A stretch of 64,000 nucleotides of DNA from Flavobacterium ranwuense (GTDB taxonomy: Bacteria; Bacteroidota; Bacteroidia; Flavobacteriales; Flavobacteriaceae), in the NCBI RefSeq assembly GCF_004349315.1, contig NZ_SMLH01000001.1:983144-1047143 (forward strand), in the 5' to 3' direction. Under the pieces are notes generated by a model that had not been told where the DNA came from, did no database searches, and saw nothing but the letters and a program-made list of their open reading frames with translations. The position numbers and the translations under genes were made by a program. Positions 1 through 8,545 of this stretch are shown here, in pieces (the first letter of the stretch is position 1; each line of letters begins with the position of its first letter).

Positions 1-572
1 CGGTACCATTTTTTAATACTGAATTTAAACAAGAACAAATCAGAAAAATAACTGATTTTAAGCAAGGATTAAGCGATCATTTGAAAAATTTTAAAGTCAA
101 AATTGATGGGAAAGGTTCTTCAGAAGAAACATTTGTAGCATACATCAATTTAAAAAGTGTTTTACAGGAAAAAGCACAACATATGATTGCAAATGATGCG
201 AGCATTACCGGATTTCTATTGAAAAACAAAATAGAAATTATTGGAAAACCGTATGTAGAAATTACAAAATGGGATTTAGATAAAGAGACCATCGATTTTA
301 ATTATTGTTTTCCAATTGATAAAAACACAAAAGTTATTGAAAATGAAGTTGTGAAATTCAAGAAATTATCAGCCATCAAAGGATTGAAAGCTACTTATTA
401 CGGGAATTTCAGAACTTCTGACAGAGCTTGGTTTGCGTTGTTGGATTATGCCAAGAAGAAGGATTATAAATTAGAGAATAAACCATTAGAACATTTTCTT
501 TCAAATCCTTTTAATGGAGGAGAAGAGCTACAATGGGAAACTAAAATAATCATCCCTTTTGCTTCAGAATAA
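1..572 (+). CDS. SRPBCC / GyrI-like effector-binding protein, 3' part only
   Basis: The reading frame is open from the first complete codon (position 3) to the stop at 570-572, so the true start lies left of the window; the TTG at 81 is only an internal codon. The visible part of about 189 residues looks like a GyrI-like small-molecule-binding domain: a strand-rich segment with IDFNYCFPID, then IKGLKATYYGNF and a C-terminal ETKIIIPFA. In Flavobacteria this domain commonly follows an SRPBCC lipid/ligand-binding domain, which would lie outside the window. The ligand is unknown. A strong hairpin follows at 606-640. Confidence 0.75.
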   Translation, partial: VPFFNTEFKQEQIRKITDFKQGLSDHLKNFKVKIDGKGSSEETFVAYINLKSVLQEKAQHMIANDASITGFLLKNKIEIIGKPYVEITKWDLDKETIDFNYCFPIDKNTKVIENEVVKFKKLSAIKGLKATYYGNFRTSDRAWFALLDYAKKKDYKLENKPLEHFLSNPFNGGEELQWETKIIIPFASE

Positions 573-605
573 AAAGATGTTTTTTTTTAGCAGTTTTAAA
601 TTTAT

Positions 606-640
606 CGAAAACGTTTTCGGGTCTTCCGAAAACGTTTTTG
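606..640 (+). terminator. Strong hairpin made of two operator-like palindromes
   Basis: A 15-nt left arm (606-620) pairs with 626-640 across a 5-nt loop with one mismatch, 34 nt after the upstream stop codon and followed by a T-rich stretch. This fits a Rho-independent terminator. Each arm also contains the palindrome GAAAACGTTTTC (perfect in the left arm, one change in the right), which resembles LacI/CcpA-family operators. The element sits about 70 nt before a sugar-transport operon, so a dual role is possible. Confidence 0.6.
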
Positions 641-710
641 TTTATATTCTGTATACAATTGGTAATATTAAAATTAATTTTAGAAATAATTAACGAATTA
701 ACCACCCAGA

Positions 711-2015
711 ATGAGCTTAAAAGTAAAATTAAAATTTTGGCAGATAATCAATATGAATGTTGGTTTTTTTGGGATACAGTATAGCTTCGGCTTACAGCAA
801 AGTGCCGTAAATCCTATTTATGATTTTTTGCATGCAAGTCCAGATCAAATTCCTATATTAAATCTTGCAGGACCCTTAACTGGATTGTTAATTCAACCCA
901 TAATTGGAGCGATGAGTGATAAAACTTGGCATCCAAGATGGGGAAGGCGTAAACCTTACTTTTTTATTGGAGCAATAGTTTGTAGTATTGCTTTATTTCT
1001 GTTCCCATTTAGTAGTTCATTATGGATGGCTGCAGGTTTGCTTTGGATTTTAGATGTTGGTAACAATACCGCTATGGAACCATATCGTGCTTTTATTGCT
1101 GACACGCTAGACGAAGAACAGCAGCCAATAGGTTTTCAGGCTCAAAGTTTTTTTACTGGTTTTGGACAGTTTCTGGCCTATATTTCTCTTTTTCTATTTC
1201 CGCTTGTTTTTGTGGGTTATACAGGAGCATTACCAACTTGGATTTATGCTTCGTTTTTTTTAGGCGCAGTTCTTTCGATAACTTCCATTTGGTGGAGTAT
1301 GAAAAAAACAACAGAAATTCCACCAACTGAAGCAGAATTAGCAATTTTAAAAGCAGAACCATTAAATGTTTTTTCTCCTTTTATAGATATTTATAGAGCG
1401 GTTTTAGAAATGCCAACGGTTATGTGGCAACTATTTTTGGTCTATTTGTTTCAATGGTATGCCATGATGTGTTATTGGCAAAACAATTCAAAAAGTATTG
1501 CTTTGTCCGTTTGGAATGTAACGCCAAAGAATACAGTAGGATATGAAAAAGCAGTGGAATGGAATGGGTTGATTGGTGCATTTGGATTTATTGTTACTTT
1601 TTCAATAGCCTTCTATTTGGCCAAACTAGCCAAAAAACATGGTGCTAAGATGATACATTTCGTCTGTCTTTTATTAGGAGCGGTTTCTCTTTTATGTTTT
1701 CCAATGGTGCAAAATCAATATGTATTTTTTGCAGTAATTATTGGTTATGGAATTGCCTGGGCAAGTATGATGGGAATTCCTTACTTGATGGTTGTTGCTG
1801 TTATTTCAAAAGAGCGCTATGGCGTCTACATGGGTATTATTAATATGATGATTGTAATCCCAATGATTATTCAAAACCTGTCATTTGGTTATATTTTAAA
1901 AAACTTCTTACATAATGACCCTCGATTAGCGATAAGTTTTGCAGGAGTTTTGTTAGTGATTGCTGCTTTCTGCACCTTATTAATTAAAATTAAAAAGACA
2001 AAATTAAGTGAATAA
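711..2015 (+). CDS. SLC45-type MFS sugar transporter
   Basis: This 434-residue, about 12-helix major facilitator resembles the SLC45/plant-sucrose-transporter branch. After helix 2 it has DKTWHPRWGRRKPYFF (about residues 70-85), the charged loop typical of that branch, and QYSFGLQQSAVNPIYDF in helix 1. SLC45-like carriers are proton symporters for sucrose, maltose or related disaccharides. It is the first gene of an operon with a PfkB kinase 16 nt downstream, a GH13_18 phosphorylase, a second MFS carrier and a trehalase. It probably imports an intact disaccharide across the inner membrane; the exact sugar cannot be told from sequence. Confidence 0.85.
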   Translation: MSLKVKLKFWQIINMNVGFFGIQYSFGLQQSAVNPIYDFLHASPDQIPILNLAGPLTGLLIQPIIGAMSDKTWHPRWGRRKPYFFIGAIVCSIALFLFPFSSSLWMAAGLLWILDVGNNTAMEPYRAFIADTLDEEQQPIGFQAQSFFTGFGQFLAYISLFLFPLVFVGYTGALPTWIYASFFLGAVLSITSIWWSMKKTTEIPPTEAELAILKAEPLNVFSPFIDIYRAVLEMPTVMWQLFLVYLFQWYAMMCYWQNNSKSIALSVWNVTPKNTVGYEKAVEWNGLIGAFGFIVTFSIAFYLAKLAKKHGAKMIHFVCLLLGAVSLLCFPMVQNQYVFFAVIIGYGIAWASMMGIPYLMVVAVISKERYGVYMGIINMMIVIPMIIQNLSFGYILKNFLHNDPRLAISFAGVLLVIAAFCTLLIKIKKTKLSE

Positions 2016-2031
2016 TAGAATAAATAATAAT

Positions 2032-2958
2032 ATGGATGAAATAGACATCCTTTGTGTTGGTGAAGTTCTTGTAGATTTTATTGGACATCAAGAAGGAGTG
2101 CTCATTAATGAAACTAGAGATTATCATAGGTATTTAGGAGGTTCACCTACTAATGTTGCTATGAATTCAACGCGATTGGGTTTGAATACTATTATGGTTG
2201 CAACTGTAGGAGACGATGGTTTTGGGTCCTATATTACGGAACGATTAACGAGTGTGGGAGTGAATACAAACCATCTTAAGGTTCTGGAGAATAAATCTAC
2301 TAGTGTGATTTTTGTTTCAAGATCCGAGGGTACCCCGGATTTTATTCCGTATCGTTCAGCAGATTGTTGTATTGATGAAGAACAAATTTCAAGGGAAATA
2401 CTATCTCGTACAAAGATATTTCATACCACCTGTTTCGCATTAAGTAAAAATCCTGCACAGAAAACCATCTTAAAGAAAGCACAAGAAGCACACGATTTAG
2501 GATGTAAGCTAAGTATCGATCTTAACTATGCAAGAAAACTTTGGAAAAGTCAAAAGAAGGCTTTTAAAGTAATCAAAACCTATTGTCAATTCAATCCGTT
2601 AATAAAAATTAGTGAAGATGATATGCTGCGTCTTTTTGAGAAGGAACTTCCTCATGAAGAGATATTTGATTTTTTTCACCATCAAGGAGTAGATACTGTT
2701 TGCTTAACTTTAGGTAGCAAAGGAGTGAAATTATCTCAAAAAGGGAAAGAAGTAATACAAATGCCAGCAATAAAAATTGACAAAGTTATGGACTCCACTG
2801 GTGCAGGTGATGCTTTTTGGTCTGGATTTTTATTTGCTTATATAAAAGGAAAATCAATTAATGAATGTTTGGATATCGCTTTAAAATTAGCCGCTTTAAA
2901 ACTGCAAAATGTGGGGCGATTACCGGATAGCATCAATATCCTTTCTAAACTTTTATAA
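2032..2958 (+). CDS. PfkB-family carbohydrate kinase, probable fructokinase
   Basis: This 308-residue ribokinase-fold kinase has the N-terminal signature GGSPTNVA (about 36-43) and the C-terminal DSTGAGDAF (254-262), in which the last Asp (260) is the expected catalytic base. I chose the ATG at 2032. A GTG at 2008 would add eight residues and overlap the preceding stop, but similarity to PfkB proteins starts at DEIDILCVGE. Beside a sucrose-phosphorylase-like enzyme (next gene, 3 nt away) a fructokinase is the simplest reading, because phosphorolysis of sucrose releases free fructose. Other hexoses cannot be excluded. Confidence 0.85.
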   Translation: MDEIDILCVGEVLVDFIGHQEGVLINETRDYHRYLGGSPTNVAMNSTRLGLNTIMVATVGDDGFGSYITERLTSVGVNTNHLKVLENKSTSVIFVSRSEGTPDFIPYRSADCCIDEEQISREILSRTKIFHTTCFALSKNPAQKTILKKAQEAHDLGCKLSIDLNYARKLWKSQKKAFKVIKTYCQFNPLIKISEDDMLRLFEKELPHEEIFDFFHHQGVDTVCLTLGSKGVKLSQKGKEVIQMPAIKIDKVMDSTGAGDAFWSGFLFAYIKGKSINECLDIALKLAALKLQNVGRLPDSINILSKLL

Positions 2959-2961
2959 AAT

Positions 2962-4701
2962 ATGATGCAACAAAATAATACAAAAATCAGTAATGGCGTA
3001 ATGCTCAATATTTATCCAGATAGTGTTGGAGAAAAATTTAGTGATACCATAGCTATGCTTAAAATGGGTGAGTTTAAAGATGTATTTTCTTTACTATACG
3101 TTTTGCCTACTTTTTTTAATAGTGATTTAGATAGAGGTTTTTCTATTATTGATTATGATATAAATAAGGATTTAATTGACACAAAAGATTTAAAGGACTT
3201 GGATGAGCTCCAGATAAAACTGAAATTTGATATTGTGTTAAATCATCTTTCTGTAGCTTCTCCTCAGTTCAAAGACATGCTGCAACACGGTAATGAATCT
3301 AAATTTAAAGATTTTTTCATCAATTGGAATGAGTTCTGGGAGGGAAACGGGGTAAAAAATCAAGATGGAATTGTAATTCCAGAACCAGAGTTTCTCAATA
3401 AATTGTTCATGAGAAAGTCGGGTTTGCCTATCTTGAAAGTGCGTTTTCCGGATGGCACAGAACAGCCTTATTGGAATACTTTTTATCAGCAAATCACCTA
3501 CAATCCGATTGCTGCAGCAGATTTACAAAATGTAAAAGGACTGACAGAAAAGCAAAGCCTATTTATTGTTGCCGTAATTAACACAGCAATTAATGATAAT
3601 CAAGATTTCACGACCATTGATTTTGAAAATTGTACTCCTTTAAAATCAGAAATTTTACAAATTGTAGAACAAAAGCGTTCCTATTTAGGACAAATGGATG
3701 TGAATGCTGAATCGCCTTTAGTATGGGATTTTTATGAGGAGACACTAAAGAAATTAAATGGTTATGGTTGTAATATCCTTCGATTAGACGCTTTTGCCTA
3801 TTTGCATAAACAAGTAGGGGAATCCAATTTTTTTAATAAACCGGGGACTTGGGAATATTTAGAGCGTATCAAGAAAATAGCACAACAAAATAATTTGATG
3901 CTATTGCCAGAAATTCATGCAGAATATGGTTTGCATTTACATGATGAGGTAGCCAATGAAGGATATTATATCTATGACTTTTTCTTGCCGGGTTTAACGA
4001 TACATACTATCGAAAATAAAACCAGTAAAGCCTTGTTGAGTTGGGCTAAGGAAATTATTGCTAAAGGATATAAAACTGTAAACATGCTTGGTTGCCATGA
4101 TGGAATACCTGTTCTGGATTTGAAAGGCAAAGAGGTAAATGGCGTTTATAATAAAGGATTGTTAGAAGATACCGAGATTGAAAGTATCATGAATAAAATC
4201 ATGGAACGTGGTGGTCGTGTAAAGAATCTTTACGATCCTTCAGGGAATAAAATTTCTTATTATCAAATAAATGCTACCTTTTTTAGTGCACTAGGTGAAG
4301 ATGAACAAAAGTTGCTTTTAGCAAGAGTCATTCAAATGTTTATGCCAGGAATACCGCAGGTTTGGTATTTAGATATTTTTGCAGGTAAAAACAATTATGA
4401 GGCTGCAGATAGTGGAGGTAGTGCCGGACATAAAGAAATTAATCGTACCACATTGACAATGTCTGATATTGAGCGGGGGCTCAAAACGGAAGTTGTAAAT
4501 AAGCAGCTAGAAATTATGCACTTAAGAAATACTTCAAATGCTTTTTCAGGTCATGTAGAAATAAATGATGCCGTTGACGCTATTATAGATATTAAATGGG
4601 TAAATGGCACTACAGTTGCGCACCTAAAGGCAAACCTTGAAACCAATCGTTTTACAATTGACCATTCGGTAAACGGTATAACAACCACTATGAGTTTTTA
4701 A
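2962..4701 (+). CDS. GH13 subfamily 18 sucrose-phosphorylase-like enzyme
   Basis: A 579-residue cytoplasmic (no signal peptide) GH13 protein that follows sucrose phosphorylase along its length: IVLNH (about 91-95), nucleophile Asp276 in RLDAFAY, acid/base Glu317 in PEIHA, and transition-state Asp380 in CHDGIPV, then YYQINATFFSALG and PGIPQVWY. GH13_18 enzymes phosphorolyse sucrose, sucrose 6'-phosphate, glucosylglycerol or glucosylglycerate to glucose 1-phosphate. The neighbouring fructokinase favours a sucrose-type substrate (inference). Compared with my memory of the Bifidobacterium enzyme, residues about 178-244 are an insertion between FYQQ and DVNAESP, just before the nucleophile strand. 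Confidence 0.85.
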   Translation: MMQQNNTKISNGVMLNIYPDSVGEKFSDTIAMLKMGEFKDVFSLLYVLPTFFNSDLDRGFSIIDYDINKDLIDTKDLKDLDELQIKLKFDIVLNHLSVASPQFKDMLQHGNESKFKDFFINWNEFWEGNGVKNQDGIVIPEPEFLNKLFMRKSGLPILKVRFPDGTEQPYWNTFYQQITYNPIAAADLQNVKGLTEKQSLFIVAVINTAINDNQDFTTIDFENCTPLKSEILQIVEQKRSYLGQMDVNAESPLVWDFYEETLKKLNGYGCNILRLDAFAYLHKQVGESNFFNKPGTWEYLERIKKIAQQNNLMLLPEIHAEYGLHLHDEVANEGYYIYDFFLPGLTIHTIENKTSKALLSWAKEIIAKGYKTVNMLGCHDGIPVLDLKGKEVNGVYNKGLLEDTEIESIMNKIMERGGRVKNLYDPSGNKISYYQINATFFSALGEDEQKLLLARVIQMFMPGIPQVWYLDIFAGKNNYEAADSGGSAGHKEINRTTLTMSDIERGLKTEVVNKQLEIMHLRNTSNAFSGHVEINDAVDAIIDIKWVNGTTVAHLKANLETNRFTIDHSVNGITTTMSF

Positions 4702-4810
4702 ATTTCATACTGTAATCAAGAAATTAGGGGTGTCAAAATATCAAAATAAAGATAGTGATTCTGGAAGGGGTTTAAAATCGGAATTGTCCAAATGATTAAA
4801 AAAATAAAAT

Positions 4811-6025
4811 ATGAAAAAAAATGCTGTCAAAATTGCGATGTATCTCAATTATTTTGTGTTTGCAATATTATTAAATAGTGTTGGGATTGTTATACTAAAA
4901 TCGCAAGCAAATTATGGGGTGGATGAAGTGCAAGCCAGTATTCTAGAAGCATTCAAGGATATGCCTATTGCGATAGTTTCCTTTTTGATAGCGTCATTTT
5001 TGCCAAGAATAGGATATAAAAGAGCCATGCTTATTGGATTAGCATTGGTGTCAATAGCTTGTGTAAACATGTATTTTGGTAATTCGTTTGATACCGCAAA
5101 ATTGCTTTTTGCTACAGTTGGTGTTTCTTTTGCTTTAATAAAAGTCTCCGTTTATTCCCTAATTGGAACAGTTACAAAAAATGAGCAGGAACACAATAGT
5201 TTAATGAGTAGTATTGAAGGTGTTTTTATGATAGGAATTGCGTTGGCTTACTTTTTATTTCCCGCTTTCAATTCAGAAACAAATCCTGATTCCTGGTTAA
5301 ATGTATATTGGCTGTTAGCTGGAATTTCAGTAGTGTCATTTGGTTTTTTGTTTTTTACCAAATTCGAAAACCAAACCGAAATTCCCGGAGTTGACTTAGC
5401 GGATGATTTTAAAGAAATGTTTAAATTATTGGCTAAACTGCTAACAATAATTTTCGTAATCAGTGCTTTCTTTTTTGTTATGATTGAACAGGGAATTATG
5501 TCTTGGTTGCCTACTTTCAATAGTAAAGTGTTACATCTTCCGGAGAATATCAGCATAATGATGGCGAGTATTTTGGCTATCTCATTGGCCGTTGGCCGAC
5601 TTCTAGCTGGGGTGATTACTAAAAGAATCAATTGGATTTGGGTACTCAGTTTTTGTATCGTAGCGGCTATGCTTATTGTAATTTTTGTGCTTCCTAAAAC
5701 GGTTGGATTGGATGTAAAAAAAATCAATTCGCTTGGCGATATTCCACTAATAGGATTTGCTTTCCCGTTAGTTGGACTTTTTATTGCACCCATTTACCCG
5801 CTATTAAATTCAGTAGTTTTGAGTGCTTTGCCAAAAAAATCACACAGTTCCATGACCGGTTTAATTGTTGTTTTTTCTGCTCTTGGGGGAACATTGGGTT
5901 CTAGAGTTATGGGCTATTTGTTTAAAAATGAAGGTCCTGAAACTGCATTTTATTACACATTAATTCCAATGTCATTATTGCTTGTTTCTTTCTATATTCT
6001 AAAAAAACTAACTTCAAAAAAATGA
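4811..6025 (+). CDS. MFS transporter of the disaccharide operon
   Basis: A 404-residue protein with about 12 hydrophobic helices and a central loop near residues 190-205. It is a major facilitator of a different branch from the first gene of the operon, with no SLC45 loop; it most resembles the FucP/sugar-permease group, though I do not recognise a specific substrate. The gene overlaps the trehalase gene by four bases (ATGA), so the two are probably translationally coupled, and trehalose or a product released from it is the natural guess for cargo. The 109 bases before it hold no other gene. Confidence 0.75.
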   Translation: MKKNAVKIAMYLNYFVFAILLNSVGIVILKSQANYGVDEVQASILEAFKDMPIAIVSFLIASFLPRIGYKRAMLIGLALVSIACVNMYFGNSFDTAKLLFATVGVSFALIKVSVYSLIGTVTKNEQEHNSLMSSIEGVFMIGIALAYFLFPAFNSETNPDSWLNVYWLLAGISVVSFGFLFFTKFENQTEIPGVDLADDFKEMFKLLAKLLTIIFVISAFFFVMIEQGIMSWLPTFNSKVLHLPENISIMMASILAISLAVGRLLAGVITKRINWIWVLSFCIVAAMLIVIFVLPKTVGLDVKKINSLGDIPLIGFAFPLVGLFIAPIYPLLNSVVLSALPKKSHSSMTGLIVVFSALGGTLGSRVMGYLFKNEGPETAFYYTLIPMSLLLVSFYILKKLTSKK

Positions 6026-7887
6026 AACTCTTACTCAATATAGACAAAGTATTCCATGAATTATTACTTCAGGAAGATACAGATAAAGATAAAAAAATCA
6101 CTAAAGATGATAATGGGCCTAAAAAGTTTGTTTTAGTTGATGAAAATACAAAAAGAGAAATTGTTATTGAGGGAACGTATCATTTGTCCAATTTACTTCA
6201 GGAATTGGCTTTGTTAAAAGAAAATAAAGTCGATAAAGGGGAGGTAGATTTGAGCCGTATTCAAGAAAATCCAGTTGAACGAATTTCGAGGAAAATTAGA
6301 GAAGATTATTGGAATGAATTGACCAGAACAATTGATAAAAAAGGGTTAAATCAAATTCTTCAGGACGAAAAAACGACTAATGAAGTTCCTACACTTTATG
6401 TCTCTGCAAAAGACAAGCAAGGTGTTGTCTGTTTTCAGGAATTGGAAAAAGAACTTCAGAATTTTAAAGTAGGTATTTTGCCGGAAAATTTTTCGATGGA
6501 ATATGTAGATACATTAAATACAAAGCCAGGTATTTTGGCTTTAGCTTTAGAGCAAAAAACAGACAGTTTACATGGAGTGCCTTTTGTAGTTCCCGGAGGA
6601 AGATTTAATGAGATGTATGGCTGGGATAGTTATTTTATTGGTGTTGGTTTAATTATAGACAATCAACTGGAAAAAGCGATGTCCATTGCCGAAAATTTTA
6701 AATATCAAATCATACATTACGGTAAGATTCTAAATGCAAACAGAAGTTATTATTTGACAAGAACGCAGCCACCATTGTATTCTTCGCTGATAATCGAAAT
6801 TGTAAAAAAGAAAACACCAAGTTTAGAATGGTTGAGAAGTCATCTAGAAACAGTTATTTTGGAGTATAATACGGTTTGGATGGTTCAAGGAAAACGATTG
6901 ACACCAACAGGTTTAAACCGATACAAAGCAGATGGAGTGGGGATGCCTTTTGAAGTGGAACCGGGACATTTTGATGATGTTTTAGAGCCCTATGCTAAAA
7001 AATATAATTTACCAATTCGAGAGTTTGAAAAACAATATTTAAACAGAACTCTTGTTGATGCTGAACTTGATACATATTTCGTTCATGACCGTAGCTTGAG
7101 AGAAAGCGGTCACGATACAACCGATAGACTTATAAATACATGTGCCAATTTGAACTCGGTAGACATCAATAGTTTTCTTTATAAATATGAAAAGGACATT
7201 GCTTATTTGATAAAGGAGTATTTCAGTAATGCTTTCCAAAGTGGAGCTGTGGTATATACTTCCGAAGAATGGGAACAAAAAGCGTTTTTTAGAAAAGAAA
7301 AAATTGATGAATTGTGTTGGAATGAAGAATTAAGCATGTATTTTGATTATGATTTTGTAAATAAAAGACAATTTCCATTTGAAGCAGCAACTACATTTTT
7401 TCCTTTATGGGCGGGGTTGTGCAATGAACATCAAGCTAAAAAATTAATAGAAATTGCTTTACCACAATTTATAAAAACCGGAGGTATTACAGGAAGTACT
7501 AAGTCTAGTGTGGCGCATGTTTCAAGTGATGCTCCGCAACGACAATGGGATTATCCATTTGGTTGGGCGCCGCATCAAATATTATTGTGGGAGGGTCTGA
7601 TTAACTACAAATTCTTTGATAAGGCTCAAGAAATGGTCTACAGATGGTTGTGGTTAATAACCAAAAATGCGGTAGAATACAACGGAACTATTCCTGAAAA
7701 ATTTGATTTAGAAATCAGTTCACACAAAGTTTTTGCGGAATATGGTAATGTAGGAACTGAATTTGATTACATCGCCAAGGAAGGATTTGGTTGGGTAAAT
7801 GCATCGTATCAATATGGATTGCAAATTTTGGATACCAAATTAAAAGCTAAATTGGCAGAGTTGATTTTACCTGATGATTTATTTTAG
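6022..7887 (+). CDS. GH37 trehalase with EF-hand-like N-terminus
   Basis: A 621-residue family GH37 trehalase that hydrolyses trehalose to two glucose. Both family signatures are present: PGGRFNEMYGWDSY (191-204) and QRQWDYPFGWAPHQ (506-519). Asp365 in RESGHD matches the catalytic acid of E. coli TreA. There is no signal peptide, so the enzyme should be cytoplasmic, unlike periplasmic TreA. Residues 19-30 (DTDKDKKITKDD) have the spacing of a calcium-binding EF-hand loop and resemble the regulatory N-terminus of fungal neutral trehalases. The start overlaps the MFS gene by 4 nt. Confidence 0.9.
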   Translation: MKLLLNIDKVFHELLLQEDTDKDKKITKDDNGPKKFVLVDENTKREIVIEGTYHLSNLLQELALLKENKVDKGEVDLSRIQENPVERISRKIREDYWNELTRTIDKKGLNQILQDEKTTNEVPTLYVSAKDKQGVVCFQELEKELQNFKVGILPENFSMEYVDTLNTKPGILALALEQKTDSLHGVPFVVPGGRFNEMYGWDSYFIGVGLIIDNQLEKAMSIAENFKYQIIHYGKILNANRSYYLTRTQPPLYSSLIIEIVKKKTPSLEWLRSHLETVILEYNTVWMVQGKRLTPTGLNRYKADGVGMPFEVEPGHFDDVLEPYAKKYNLPIREFEKQYLNRTLVDAELDTYFVHDRSLRESGHDTTDRLINTCANLNSVDINSFLYKYEKDIAYLIKEYFSNAFQSGAVVYTSEEWEQKAFFRKEKIDELCWNEELSMYFDYDFVNKRQFPFEAATTFFPLWAGLCNEHQAKKLIEIALPQFIKTGGITGSTKSSVAHVSSDAPQRQWDYPFGWAPHQILLWEGLINYKFFDKAQEMVYRWLWLITKNAVEYNGTIPEKFDLEISSHKVFAEYGNVGTEFDYIAKEGFGWVNASYQYGLQILDTKLKAKLAELILPDDLF

Positions 7888-7960
7888 TGCTGAAAAAATA
7901 TATTTTTGTTGTTTGAATGCATATTTTTTTTAACTTTATAATTCACTAAATGAATCTATT

Positions 7961-8386
7961 ATGACTGTTAATCAAATTTTAAGCACCAAGGGGAAGGGAG
8001 TTTATTCCATACTTTCCACTAACACTGTATACGAAGCATTGACAGTGATGAGCGAGAAAAACATCGGAGCTATTCTTATCATTGAGGATACCGTTTTGAA
8101 AGGAGTTTTGTCTGAAAGAGATTATGCTCGAAAAATTGTTCTGAAAGCTAAGTCATCAAAGAAAGCCTTTGTGCATGAAATCATGGAAACAGATGTAGTG
8201 ACAGTAAGTCCATCGGATAATTTAGATTATTGTATGGAGTTGATGAGTACAAAACGGGTGAGGCATTTGCCTGTACTGGAAGATAATGTCGTAATTGGGA
8301 TTATCTCCATCAGTGACGTAGTAAAAGCGATTATCGAATTGCAAAAAGATACCATTCAACATTTAAACTCTTACATTACACAATAA
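7961..8386 (+). CDS. Two-CBS-domain protein
   Basis: A 141-residue soluble protein made almost wholly of two CBS motifs (about residues 12-65 and 75-130), with repeats of the form GAILIIEDTVLKGVLSERD and RHLPVLEDNVVIGIISISD. A CBS pair normally binds an adenine nucleotide and senses energy state. With no fused effector domain, its partner is unknown. It lies 73 nt after the trehalase gene on the same strand, has a strong terminator after it, and may be the last gene of the sugar operon or independent. Confidence 0.85.
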   Translation: MTVNQILSTKGKGVYSILSTNTVYEALTVMSEKNIGAILIIEDTVLKGVLSERDYARKIVLKAKSSKKAFVHEIMETDVVTVSPSDNLDYCMELMSTKRVRHLPVLEDNVVIGIISISDVVKAIIELQKDTIQHLNSYITQ

Positions 8387-8409
8387 AAGTTAAATTGTCC
8401 AACAAATAA

Positions 8410-8440
8410 AAATAGCTGCAAATTTTGCAGCTATTTTTAT
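8410..8440 (+). terminator. Rho-independent terminator after the CBS gene
   Basis: An 11-bp stem (8410-8420 with 8426-8436, core ATAGCTGCA/TGCAGCTAT) with a 5-nt AATTT loop is followed by TTATTT. It begins 24 nt after the CBS stop codon and closes the upstream transcription unit before the malic enzyme gene. Confidence 0.85.
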
Positions 8441-8512
8441 TTGGATCATTAGGGCAAGTCTGATTTTTTATAAAACATTAGTATAAAAGCTTCCTTTTTA
8501 AAGCAAGTCTTA

Positions 8513-8520
8513 TATCTTTG
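8513..8520 (+). promoter_or_regulatory. Candidate -7 element for the malic enzyme gene
   Basis: TATCTTTG matches the Bacteroidota -7 consensus TAnnTTTG and lies 25 nt before the start codon. No TTG is present at the usual 17-23 nt upstream, so the call rests on one half only. Confidence 0.35.
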
Positions 8521-8545
8521 TGAACTAGAATAAAATCTAAAAACA

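Noticed and set aside
2008..2031. GTG at 2008 as the start of the PfkB kinase
   Set aside because: It adds eight low-complexity Asn-rich residues and overlaps the upstream stop; the ATG at 2032 begins the conserved strand.
5248..5793. 181-codon minus-strand frame inside the second MFS gene
   Set aside because: It is a shadow of the membrane-protein codons; the plus-strand frame has the family pattern and couples to the trehalase gene.
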